Source of the DNA: Argopecten irradians
Lineage: Eukaryota; Mollusca; Bivalvia; Pectinida; Pectinidae
Reading direction: 5' to 3'
DNA: 64,000 nt
Assembly: GCF_041381155.1 (NCBI RefSeq)
Contig: NC_091145.1
Coordinates: 39,261,882-39,325,881 of the forward strand
Under the pieces are notes generated by a model. It was not told where the DNA came from and did not search any database. It saw nothing but the letters and a program-made list of their open reading frames with translations. The position numbers and the translations under genes were made by a program. Shown piece by piece: positions 48,601-56,595 of this stretch. Position 1 is the stretch's first letter. Every line of letters starts with the position of its first letter.

Positions 48601-51250
48601 ATCAAAAGAGATCATTTTGGCTATTTCCATATAAACGACTTCTTCTCTGAAACTATGTATTGGATAGCACTCATAATGCAATTGTAGTATCCTTATAGGG
48701 TGGGGATTCAAAATTGTACAAATGATGGAGCTGACCACTGGGGGCCTGAGGGGCGGGGTCAAACGGGCTCAAAAGGGGTCAATTTGGCTATTTCCATATA
48801 AATGACTTCTTCTCTGAAACTAAGCATAGGATAGCACCCATATTTATTATGATAATGCAATGGTAACAACCTTTTAGGGTGGGGATTCAAAATTGTAAAA
48901 ATGATAGGGCTAACCCTTGGGGCAATAGGCGCGGGCCAAAAAGGTTAATTAGGCAACTATTTTCATATAAATTGCTTCCTCTCTGAAACTATGTATTTGA
49001 TAGCATATTCGTATCTATAGCATTATTATATGGTTGGGATTCACAATCACCCTAAACAAATCGTGGGGTCAATTTGTCTTTGTGATTTTTGAATCACTAA
49101 TTACTAAATACAGAATTACTCAAAAAAATAATCAGGTGAGCGATACAGGCCGTCTGGGCCCCTTGTTACGTATACACTAACTTTGGTATCCTTTCATCAT
49201 TATCGGTATCCACTCTTCTGTAGTATACTCTTTCTTCTCTCCTTCAGCGTCAAGATATGGAGGTTTGGGGTCTGAAGAAAACACACATCCATGGAACTTG
49301 GCTACAGAAACTTCCACTACTTTTTTGGTAGTGGAAGTGTCCACTACTTTTCTGGTAGTGGAAGTGTCAGGTTCAATGTTATGAAAACGTACATCATAGT
49401 AACGACGTATTTCATCAGGTTTGGCCTGTTCTCCATTATGTCGTATCCATAACATCATATTGCAGATTTCAAACTTGATTTTCTCTCTAATTCTTTTTTC
49501 TACATCTATATCACACAAAATTCCACAAACAACTGGTGTTTTTGTTACACTTGGTGATTCTTTGTTTCGGTTTGAAGATTTATTCTTTCTTTCTAAAATT
49601 CCAAAATATATGCTTCCTCCATTTTCATTCTGAGAAAATGCTGAAAAGTATTCTCTGATATCTTTACAAATCGTACTGATGAGTTTCTCTCCTGTCTTTG
49701 TATAGGCCTTTAACTGGACATTAGTGTCTTCATGTAGATGGACACATTCTTTTCCAAGTCGTAATTCTCCATACGTCTCGTCACAGTGTACATGTTTCAC
49801 ACTTGGTTCGTACTTCTCTGGTTTTGTTATCAACAGACGTCGTTTGATTTCATCAGTCCTCACTTCCTTAATATTATGCCCTGTTGCAGTAAAAACCTTG
49901 GACTTTTGCGGAAACGTAAGCTGTCGGCCATCCTTGATGTAATAGATTAACCACTTTCCCTGACCGTTCCACCATTTTGCTTGATACCAACTCTCGAAAT
50001 CTCCCATTTCTCCTTGCTGCATGGCCATAAGTTGCAGTTCACCCTCTACCATTTGATAAAAGCGATCTTTATACAGAGGATCATTGCTTTTATCGAGTCC
50101 ACCATAATTCTGATTTTCTATGATAATGACACCACCTCCTGAATTCCTCAGTTTAACCACATTAGAGAAAAAATCTGTGACTTTGGATTCTTCCTTTTCT
50201 TTTTCATCCTGATCAATGTCTTTGTTTTGGATTGGGAATTTCATCCTTAATACATTATCTGCAAACATGTCATCTGTTGGATCCTCTGGTGCGCTTGTGA
50301 CGTCAGCTGTGACGTCAGACATTGCCTCCGAATACTCATCGTCACTTGAGTCCTGTGGAACCTGTGAGCTGTCACTTGAGTCATGTGGGACTTGTGAGCT
50401 GTCACTTGAGTCCTGTGGGACCTGTAAGCTGTCACTTGAGTCCTGTGGGACATGTGAGCTGTACAAGGTGTCCACGCCTTCACTATCAGAACCTCTATCT
50501 TGTGTACTTAAATGGATTCTTTTCTTCGCCAACGGTTCTGAAGATACAAACAATGAGTAAAAAGAATTACATCGAACAATTCTTGAAAACAATGTGGAAC
50601 AAGAACAATTAAACAATTTTTCTCTATCAAAAACAGTAGTAGACGAATAAGTATTTTTCTTCTGTTACAAAAGTAACTTACTTTACACCATCACCACCAT
50701 TCAAAAGTTTGAGCTTCTAATTTTACTTTAAGACAGAAATATTAAAAATAAATATTTGCATCCCGAAAATATTCTGTGGCACAATGTCTCATATGGAATG
50801 AAGTGCTGACTGCGCATTTACCAAAGCCAAAATAAATTCTTTCATATTATTTTTTGTGTTAATTAGACATATATATACACGATTAAACACCAATTATTGT
50901 TCAAATGGTTGGTATCGTTTTATGCTAGGAAAATAAAACAAGTGGACTACTAACTCAGAGTCTTTATTCTGTAAAATTCTCATCAACCAAATGACAACGC
51001 ACCGTAACCCGGCCATAAATTTGGTCGACATTTACGGAGTGGACAAAGCTTGAATTGACTCGACGGAAGAACAAAAGTTTCCGCTCGATGACATAATTTC
51101 ATCGGCACTTTAAATTTGCGACGCCGCGGAATTTAAAGAAACATTAAAATCAGACATTCCGTGATAAAAAAGGATCCGTCAAAGAAAAAACTTACGCTCA
51201 AAATGTTGTGGCTTTTCCCTCTTGGTGCCTTTCAAATGTCTATTATCCAT
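29744..51250 (-). CDS. Schlafen family protein with SF1-type helicase domain (six coding exons)
   Basis: This is the complete gene as I join it: 51196-51250, 49182-50537, 36847-36972, 35788-36405, 31575-31698 and 29744-30635. The total is 3,171 nt, 1,056 residues. All introns are GT-AG, and phases 1,1,1,1,2 agree at every junction. Residues 1-135 are acidic and probably disordered, with an early basic PLAKKR stretch. The Schlafen core spans about 137-470 and includes KLRNSGGGVIIIEN and a second module around YFSAFSQNENGGSIYFGI. A linker covers about 472-718. The helicase region runs from Walker A GFPGSGKT (719-726) and Walker B VDDAQ (about 795-799) to RRYSGLDRPVVLAVNP (about 1008-1023) and LYLMIATRPIAKLEV. 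Long vertebrate Schlafens act on tRNA or rRNA, stalled replication and virus restriction; any such role here is an inference. Confidence 0.85.
30940..31442. repeat. 40-bp minisatellite in Schlafen intron 5
   Basis: About 12 units share CCATTCCCTCGAAAGTCTC and AACAATGTGAATAACAAAA, some with shortened spacers. A GC-rich stretch of about 48 bp (31,341-31,388, containing CGTCGGACGCCGCGGTATCC) interrupts the array and matches nothing else in the window. The minus-strand frames at 30,994-31,227 and 31,241-31,444 are repeat artefacts. Confidence 0.85.
31575..31698 (-). CDS. Schlafen exon 5 (Walker A)
   Basis: A 124-nt exon: acceptor TTGCATTATAG, donor AAG/GTAAGA. It completes the glycine codon split by intron 4. 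It encodes FPGSGKTVIAQQLVRKL and ADQILFLTQHASSCCQ, residues 720-760. The nucleotide-binding lysine and threonine are intact. The FLTQHASS stretch corresponds to the first strand after the P-loop helix. Confidence 0.85.
31699..32384. other. Schlafen intron 4, repeat-like but unassigned
   Basis: Non-coding. GGAATCTAGACAGGATAGCC and nearby strings look like dispersed-repeat sequence, but I cannot assign it. The minus frame at 31,767-31,997 has no support. Confidence 0.45.
32430..32640 (+). pseudogene. LINE endonuclease, C-terminal end only
   Basis: Translation gives ENTVSEPTRITSSSSKSLDV and HTPSCSDHSPISSDI. The SDH triplet is the conserved last catalytic block of the exonuclease/endonuclease/phosphatase-type LINE endonuclease. 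Everything upstream was lost through 5' truncation. The frame then shifts before the next readable block at 32,744. Confidence 0.75.
32744..34277 (+). pseudogene. LINE reverse transcriptase with a frameshift near 33,340
   Basis: The first frame (32,744-33,382) contains KWWRIAKSVMNL and ends its useful part at NTNKPSGPDTIPPQFIK. The reading then shifts to the frame at 33,336-34,277 (IIKPLHVIFNNSISSGMLPD, ANVTPIYKGKG). Conserved blocks are FCDISKAFDRVWHDGL (first catalytic Asp), AGVPQGSVLGPYLFLLYIND, and LFADDTSLI with the catalytic FADD. All catalytic residues are present, so decay is slight. The minus frame at 33,791-34,174 is a shadow. Confidence 0.9.
34278..35145 (+). pseudogene. LINE ORF2 C-terminal region with Cys/His motif
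   Basis: After the stop at 34,275-34,277 the same product continues as YTSFIRPILEYSNIVWSNC and LEAARIITGVRRGTSHAI. A further stop occurs at about 34,500, then an open block at 34,690-35,145. That block contains CLCGFQNEDREHYFLYCPLY, a C-x-C...H...C arrangement found at the end of many LINE ORF2 proteins. TGA ends the frame, and a 3' untranslated region of about 290 bp follows. Confidence 0.8.
35788..36405 (-). CDS. Schlafen exon 4 (linker to helicase)
   Basis: The acceptor is GTCTCTGTTGCAG and the donor is AAAG/GTACGC. The exon codes for residues 513-719 and begins KKGLRFTPEALLDNLNKQYG. The middle is mostly helical, with several cysteines (KCVNCCPG). The end, FGLIWDGFYRSPCLLIKG, leads directly into Walker A, the arrangement expected upstream of the helicase in long Schlafens. 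The open frame continues past the donor for 28 codons, but the tail resembles the neighbouring MITE and not a protein. Confidence 0.85.
36406..36846. other. Schlafen intron 3
   Basis: A 441-bp intron between strong GTAAGT and TTGCAG sites. No repeat recognised. Confidence 0.7.
36847..36972 (-). CDS. Schlafen exon 3 (linker)
   Basis: A 126-nt exon lies between the acceptor TTATTTTTCAG and the donor AAGA/GTAAGT, both strong. It encodes ENWSKDNLSLTEKFQQLKI and YEVPGSAEEIQQTIFK, residues 471-513, with no stop in the chosen frame. The phase agrees on both sides. It is too short to stand out as an open frame, and I found it by looking for a phase-1 exon between exons 2 and 4. Confidence 0.75.
36973..37807. 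other. 3' part of Schlafen intron 2, non-repetitive
   Basis: AT-rich unique sequence between the acceptor of exon 3 and the end of the 29-bp array. Nothing else recognised. Confidence 0.6.
37808..48322 (-). repeat. 29-bp minisatellite, about 360 copies, in Schlafen intron 2
   Basis: About 10.5 kb of tandem units. On the plus strand each unit contains GTATACACTAACCTTGGTA and TCCCTGTTACG. On the minus strand it reads GGATACCAAG, GTTAGTGTATACGTAACA. Most copies are identical. The common variant has TCCTTG in place of TCCCTG. Irregular copies (about 38,460-38,510, 39,340-39,370, 42,598-42,615, 44,490, 46,875-46,900, 47,150 and 47,290) look like indel clusters and may be sequencing or assembly errors. 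The unit matches the exon 2/intron 2 boundary of the host gene, so the array probably grew from it. Copy number is estimated from span divided by 29. Confidence 0.97.
48323..49160. mobile_element. dispersed repeat inserted in the 29-bp array
   Basis: Four or five sub-units of about 165 bp share TCCATATAAACGACTTCTTC, GGATAGCACC, GGGTGGGGATTCAAAATTGT and GGGGCGGGGTCAAA. The right end is GGTGAGCGATACAGGCC followed by GTCTGGGCCCC, which I associate with an abundant bivalve repeat. It lies between CTGTTACGT on the left and CCTTGTTACGTATACACTAA on the right, both parts of the 29-bp unit. It therefore landed inside the array. The minus frame at 48,565-48,762 is repeat sequence. Confidence 0.75.
49161..49191 (-). 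repeat. founder-like copy of the 29-bp unit at the exon 2 boundary
   Basis: CCTTGTTACGTATACACTAA followed by CTTTGGTATCC is one further unit, separated from the main array by the 838-bp insertion. About 10-11 of its bases are coding exon 2 sequence and the rest is intron. Beyond GGTATCC the sequence changes to exon-specific TTTCATCATTATCGG, so this is where the repeat unit stops. Confidence 0.85.
49177..49186 (-). promoter_or_regulatory. 5' splice site of Schlafen intron 2, inside a 29-bp repeat unit
   Basis: The junction reads GGATACCAAA/GTTAGTGTAT on the minus strand. The same sequence with G for A at the last exonic base (CAAG/GTTAGT) is repeated about 360 times downstream in the intron. 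Phase analysis (AGC, serine 471) supports use of this site, and an in-frame TAG follows immediately if it is skipped. Confidence 0.75.
49182..50537 (-). CDS. Schlafen exon 2 (acidic repeat and Schlafen core)
   Basis: The acceptor is TTTGTATCTTCAG and the exon starts in phase 1 before PLAKKRIHL. It codes for residues 19-471. It contains the ten-residue acidic repeats, then the Schlafen/AlbA-type core, and finishes with VSVAKFHGCVFSSDPKPPYL. The last is a typical end of the Schlafen N-terminal region, where many members have a KPPYL-like string. A local duplication (TSTTRKVV / TSTTKKVV) occurs at about 411-424. The donor at the 3' end is CAAA/GTTAGT. Reading past it hits TAG within four bases, so splicing here is obligatory. 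Confidence 0.85.
50335..50460 (-). repeat. 30-bp coding repeat, four copies
   Basis: Tandem 30-bp units encode SSQVPQDSSD with variants (SSHVPQDSSD, SLQVPQDSSD, SSQVPHDSSD). They form a Ser/Asp-rich acidic tract near the N-terminus. Because 30 is a multiple of three, copy-number change would not break the frame. The plus-strand frame at 50,216-50,560 is an antisense shadow. Confidence 0.85.
50615..50925 (-). mobile_element. TTAA-type MITE, copy 3, in Schlafen intron 1
   Basis: Reverse-oriented copy of the element at 3492. Landmarks are CTATCAAAAACAGTAG, GTTACAAAAGTAACTTACTT, TTTGAGCTTCTAATTT, GCATCCCGAAAATATT, CATATGGAATGAAGTGCTGA and TGTGTTAATTAGACATA. The terminal inverted repeats are eroded at both ends. 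It begins about 80 bases upstream of exon 2. Confidence 0.8.
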
Positions 51251-51268
51251 CTTGTCAAGCTCTTATTT
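51196..51268 (-). CDS. Schlafen exon 1 (start codon at 51,250)
   Basis: The exon is preceded by the acceptor TTTTGTTTTCAG, so at least one untranslated exon lies further upstream. The ATG at 51,248-51,250 has an excellent context (A at -3, G at +4) and an in-frame TAA just upstream in the same exon. Coding bases are 51,196-51,250 (18 codons plus one base, MDNRHLKGTKREKPQHFE). The donor is GAGC/GTAAGT. The exon is too short to be noticed as an open frame. Its phase joins exactly to the acceptor at 50,538. Confidence 0.75.
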
Positions 51269-54200
51269 CTGAAAACAAAATTAAAAAGTACATAGAAAAC
51301 ACTTTCATGGGATACGTAGTTGCTTAGACTTGATCAATAACAATAACTTGCATGGTTCAGAAAAAAATACTAGACATGTGCCGTATTTCTTATACGAATT
51401 AAAAAGAGCTTTTTAAAAATATTTATTCACACAAAAATGTACTAACATTTTGAAAATTACAATTCTTACAATGCATAGGCTTTAATTTTACAAGTACAAA
51501 TCAGAGTTGAAAATGATTTTGTCATTCAATAGTATATCAGGTCAATACTATTTCGTTTACACGTAGTAATTTTTCTAAAAGTGTTAATTGTATTTAATGT
51601 TTATTTATCTAATTCAAACAACTATATACATGTAAGTGTATTAAAATTATTCTTAAAATTTATTTTTGGAAATCTGAACGAAATTGTCCCAAAACTAAAG
51701 AAAAAGAGACATATTGTTTTAAATCTGAATTATACCTGGACAATTTATACTGTTCTATTATACACCAGGGTTATCTCATTGCATTATAATATATTAAACT
51801 CAAAAGATGCACTTAAGCTTATTTCTGTTGGTAAGTTTTGTTCTTCTTTCTTTTGACAGTTTTCTTTTTTTCTGTTATTTTGTAGGTATCTTTCATTCAA
51901 ATGATTAGACCTAGACTCTATAGGTTTGGTATTTTGACTGTTCCCACAAACGATACGTATGCAGTACTGTCACTCACGTACAACTAGACAACTGCTACCA
52001 CGCACAGTTACACACGTGTACATGTGCGTTTTAGAGGCCTGCTGTAGATTACAAATACATGTACATCTTGCTGTTATTATAACTAACTACTTCTAAATCT
52101 AGCCGTACCTTCATAGCTATTAACACAATAATGTAGTTTTCGTATCCAATTAGAAAAGATATAATATATAATGGCACTTTCTGTTTTGGAATCATTCTGC
52201 TTCTTCACACATGTACAATGCACATATTGCGTTACAAACATGTAACATATACTTATATAACATACTTGATTACAATGTACGTATGATGCAAGGCTATAGT
52301 GATATTAACACCATTTCATGATATCAGGATACTGTACCTACTTGTTTTGAGGAATAAAGACCGATGATCATCCTATTCGGTACACGTTCACCAGACTTGA
52401 GACTAGACATCCATCGCTTAACTCGGTCATGGCTACAAAACAGGAGATTACGTAATATGGCAGTCTGTTGAGGAGGTGACTGAGGACACTACATAGTGTG
52501 TGCAGTAATCGATGCATGCTACTATAGCACGTGGAATCAAGCGTCAACAGTACTAGTATCGACACCAATTCAGTTTGTGATACCAATTTAGGAGGTTAAT
52601 TTTTTAGTGTATTGGTAACAATTATATTAAGCATCGTCCGATACCCGGCTGGGAATCAAGCGGCAATCACATCGCCCGACATTCGGCCGAGCCTGGTACA
52701 ATTCCAACTATCCTTAGAAATTCGTTGTCCATTAGATACGCGGGCGATATTCATACGATGTCCTGTGAATAGGCCGGTTATCGCCCGTCCATCATATGAT
52801 AATCGGCCGATTAGCATTAGATATGTTTGGTCGATAGTCACTGCCTCGTCGCCCCCCCCCCCCCAAAAAAAAAAAACCCAAAAAAACTATGGAAACAGAC
52901 GCCGTACGATTACCGCATCGTCATTTTTAAGTAAATAATGTCGGAGTCGGACAATTTTTTTACCGGTTTTGTCCGATGTGGGAAAATGGCCAAAAACCAG
53001 CGGTGTACTCCCGATTACCCCCTATCTCCAGATACCGGCCGATCATTGTGACCAAAGCATTAATTCTGATGACATTATACAGTACATGGTGTAGGGAGTT
53101 GTCAAGGGACGAAGATGATTTATATACATTTGTACAGTTTTGTGAGAATCCCGCACACCAACCCCACCCGGTCTAGTTAATTCACTAATCAATGCTGAAA
53201 TCCGAGGGTGAAATATTATTTCTCAGTTCATCTACAGTTTTTTATACCATCTGGAAATTTTAAATCCTCTTAATGTCTTAGGAGCTTTATGGAGAAAAAA
53301 AACTGTCTAGGGAACTCAGGGGTCTGAGAACTATATAAATCTGTATCTGTGTACCAGAGTGTCCATATTTTGGTTTAAACGGCGAAACTTGACGTAGACC
53401 ATTAGACCTCTATAGTGATCTTTTGGCACTGTGATATAAACTGTAACTTGTTCTCAGAACCCTCTGTTTGAAACATGTTTTGCGTCTTTTTCTTTTCAAT
53501 CGCGTTGATTGCAATATCTAAAGACCCTGTCTACAGCACATTTCTTTACGTTCTCCAAATATATTTAATAAAGTAGAACTCTAACAATTAGGTTTAGTTC
53601 TTGAGTTATCTAGCTGATATATTGAAAGGAAACGGTCTGAAATGTAAATGCGATTACTCGTTTCTTAAATTCGATCACTCCATCAACAAGTTTTTGATTT
53701 ATGTGCCATATTGGGTCAGTATTACTAAATTCAGCAGTATGTATGCATGTACAATAGAGGCGTCTGTCTATCTACATGATATACAAAATGTAAAATAAAA
53801 AAAATGTGTCTAGGTCTGGTAAAGATAACAACAATAATTGAACTGAATTACCGTTACTTACCATAACCACCCCTTTCCCACTACCATTTTCTGAGTGCTA
53901 TAAAAATGTATATATATAAATGTATTATGACAAGTCTTTGCTCGATCCCGATTGCTTGCATGCATGGGCTACTGAAGTAGTTAACAAACCAGCACACTAC
54001 AAGCTTACGAAACACTGATATAAAACTAAGATGGATCTATTGTATATATTATATGCCGTATTGCGGATGAGATAGAACGACATTATTCCGGTTATACGGA
54101 AAGAAACAGGGACTGTTTACCAATGTAATCAGGCTAAGCTACGGGTGTTTAGACATGTACACTCTGGTTTCCGAGTGTGATCGCAAAGAGAGCGGAGGGT

Positions 54201-54435
54201 TCGGGCTCGATTCACTAGTACATGGTCAGCTCTCCTGTGAAGTTCGTCTATATAATCATACATATGAAGTGTATGCTTTGAAAACCTTATCTGGCCTGAA
54301 TATGATGTTCCATGCATATATGTCTTTTTATTTGATCATTTGATCTACATTCAATTTGATTTTTGACGGTTTTGTTTACATTACTTTGTCAATTCGTAGC
54401 ACATGAGCGCATACGCATGTGTGTACACGTAGCTT
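51269..54435. other. upstream region of the Schlafen gene, no gene called
   Basis: It should contain the promoter and one or more untranslated first exons of the Schlafen gene, but none can be placed with confidence. A strong minus-strand donor-like site (ATG/GTAAGT) lies at about 53,857-53,866. A 13-C run at 52,852-52,864 is followed by 12 A. The region 52,620-52,840 is richer in CpG (repeated ATCGGCCGA-like strings) than its surroundings and may be a dispersed repeat. Short open frames here are not supported. Confidence 0.45.
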
Positions 54436-54694
54436 TGTTTGTTTGTTTCATTAATTAACGTCCTATTAACAGCTATTGTCATGTAAGGACGGCCTCTCAT
54501 GCATGCGGTGTGCTGCGTGTATGTTGTGCGAGGTGCGTGTTTTGGGAGACTGCGGTATATTTATGTTGTGTCTTCTTGTATAGTGGAACTTTTGCCCTTT
54601 TATACTGCTATATCACTGAAGCATGCCGCCGAAGACACCAAGCGACACACCCCACCCGGTCACATTATACTGACAACAGGCGAACCAGTCGTCC
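54436..54694 (+). repeat. dispersed repeat, left half
   Basis: The segment runs from TTCATTAATTAACGTCC through AGACTGCGGTATATTTATG and CACTGAAGCATGCCGCCGAA to CGAACCAGTCGTCC. I associate it with an abundant bivalve repeat. The copy continues after the insertion at 55,288. The plus frames at 54,499-54,803 are repeat sequence. Confidence 0.65.
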
Positions 54695-55287
54695 ATTTTT
54701 CTCTCGGAACGCTTCTCTACTTTACATAAAGCGACTACATTATGCAAATTATGTTATGTTGTGCTTGTCGGTAAACTCGAGAAGCGTTCCGAAAAAGAAA
54801 TGAACATGGCGGTCACGGTTAAAGTAAGTGAGCTACACGATGTTTAAATGGGGTTTCTACAAAGTACGGGTCATGACACCTCCGAAGGAGATTGTGGATG
54901 AACACAGTTATGGATACTGTTTACCACCACAAGCGTAGATTTTGTGATTTTTGCTTGGTTTTTGAGGTGCCCATTAGAGCCGAGACGACATTTCGACCGG
55001 ACAGGGAAATGTCTACCAAGCATATTTTCCGTAAATTTCCCGATTCATTAAGCCATAACTTCGTCAATACTTGGCCAATTTTGTTCATCAAGCAGTCAAT
55101 GGAAATATAAATTATTTCTCTCTAAGGTAAGATATCCGTCAATGTTGTGTAGAATCCATTTATTAAAATAACCACGGTTTTAAAAAAAAATAGGTCCGTT
55201 TTTCACGACCGCCGAGTTCATACCCTTGATACTATAATAAATATATATATACTGTTAGTTTTAAAAAAGTCGTGCCAGGTCCCTGTG
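54695..55287. mobile_element. 593-bp insertion flanked by 7-bp duplications
   Basis: GTCGTCC at 54,688-54,694 recurs at 55,288-55,294, exactly at the break in the host repeat. The insert begins ATTTTTCTCTCGG and ends CCAGGTCCCTGTG. Inside the left end is a hairpin, TCGGAACGCTTCTC (54,704-54,717) and GAGAAGCGTTCCGA (54,779-54,792). No terminal inverted repeats, poly-A tail or transposase seen. It contains a short ATG-led stretch with a strong GTAAGT donor at about 54,801-54,826, probably by chance. Confidence 0.55.
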
Positions 55288-55530
55288 GTCGTCCCACTCC
55301 CTGTATGCTGAGCGCTAAGCAGGAGCAGAAACTACCACTTTTATAGACTTTGGTGTGTCTCGGCCAGGGGACAGAACCCAGAACCTTCCTCACAGGGGCG
55401 AACGCTCAACTCAATGCCAAAAGTGAGGCGGTGCCAAGGGAGGCATTAGGAAAGTTAAAGTCAGTTAGGAAGAAGAGAAAAGATAAGATCCTAAATTTAG
55501 TCGCCTTTTACGATCATGCAATAGGGAAAT
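55288..55530 (+). repeat. dispersed repeat, right half
   Basis: It resumes with CACTCCCTGTATGCTGAGCG, then CTACCACTTTTATAGAC, GTGTGTCTCGGCCAGGGGAC and CAGAACCTTCCTCACAGG, and ends with TAGTCGCCTTTTACGATCATGC. Order and orientation match the left half. The plus frame at 55,350-55,544 is repeat sequence. Confidence 0.65.
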
Positions 55531-56537
55531 CTGTTCTTGCATAAATGTAATGTTATTTGATTTATTTGTTACATAATATATCTCGTCGGTCGCCCCATTA
55601 ATGCTATTCGTATACCAACATTCTAGTTAAAAGAATCTGAAAGCATATACACTTTAATCAAATGCACTGATCTTCGGTTTTCGTGAAATTTTGAATACGA
55701 ACATACAAATTAATATCATTGCATGAAATTTTCCTCGTGAAGTTGTTCTTTTGGCGGTTGCTGTGGACCATGAATAAAAAAAACCCACAAATTTGATGTA
55801 TTAAAGGTATCATTGGCGAACTTTATCTACACACGAAAACATTTGAAAGTTTTAAACCACGAAACTAAAGTACACACGAATATTTTGCGTGTCACCCCGT
55901 CAAATCGTAGAATTAGATTGATAAATTTACGTGTCACAGATCAATTAATGTAGTTACATGTAACACTGATAGAGCTAAAGCTAAACTTTGTTAATAAATT
56001 ACAAGAATTAAAGACCAGTCCAAAGCATAGTCATATGTACACATGTTTTTATATAACATCATTGGCAGCCTTGTGACACGACGTCAATGATCATGACGTG
56101 ATGAATCGACGACGCTAATTTTGTCATTAACGAATGTACATGTTGCCTCATTTAAAGTCGCATATCTCTGAAATGCTTCATCCTACGACTTTGATATTTT
56201 GTAAACGTGATCTACACACCATAAAGTAAATAAAAATGTGAAAAAATGAAAATGTGATTTTTCCTCATCTGGGCCCATTTTGTCAGTCGCCGTCACATAT
56301 ATCTATATATAAACATATGAATTCTATATTGAAATTAAGCAAAAGTTGTGTACATTTTTTGAAAGTTTATAAACTAAAAGTGATGACTTGTACATCAAAA
56401 TAATGTGGAGTGTCATATATAAATCATTATGTCGAGAGACATTTTAATCACAAATACGTTTTAGCGTTTACACAAACACATAAAATACAGTATTTTTATC
56501 ACACACACATATATATAGAAATGAAAAATTGAAACAC
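55531..56537. other. intergenic, nothing recognised
   Basis: AT-rich non-coding sequence on both strands. Confidence 0.5.
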
Positions 56538-56589
56538 GTTGTTAATTTAGCATTAGCGCTTTCATCATGTTCTTCAGATGCTTAACAAC
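56538..56589 (-). ncRNA. hammerhead-like ribozyme motif at the Penelope 3' end
   Basis: On the minus strand, GTTGTTAA and TTAACAAC form an 8-bp closing stem. Between them are CTGAAGA (fits the CUGANGA core), ACATGAT, GAAA, a short AGC-GCTAAT-GCT hairpin and a CUA-type cleavage triplet. Order and topology match a type I hammerhead, and hammerheads are known from Penelope-like elements. Stem II (ACATGAT) is nearly unpaired, so the motif is either degenerate or fortuitous. Confidence 0.4.
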
Positions 56590-56595
56590 ATTAGA

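Noticed and set aside
50216..50560. Plus-strand frames opposite Schlafen exon 2
   Set aside because: Antisense shadows of the coding 30-bp repeat. The minus-strand frame has family motifs and splice sites.
54801..54826. ATG with good context followed six codons later by GTAAGT, a possible first exon
   Set aside because: It lies inside a 593-bp mobile insertion, encodes only six residues and has no supporting downstream exon.
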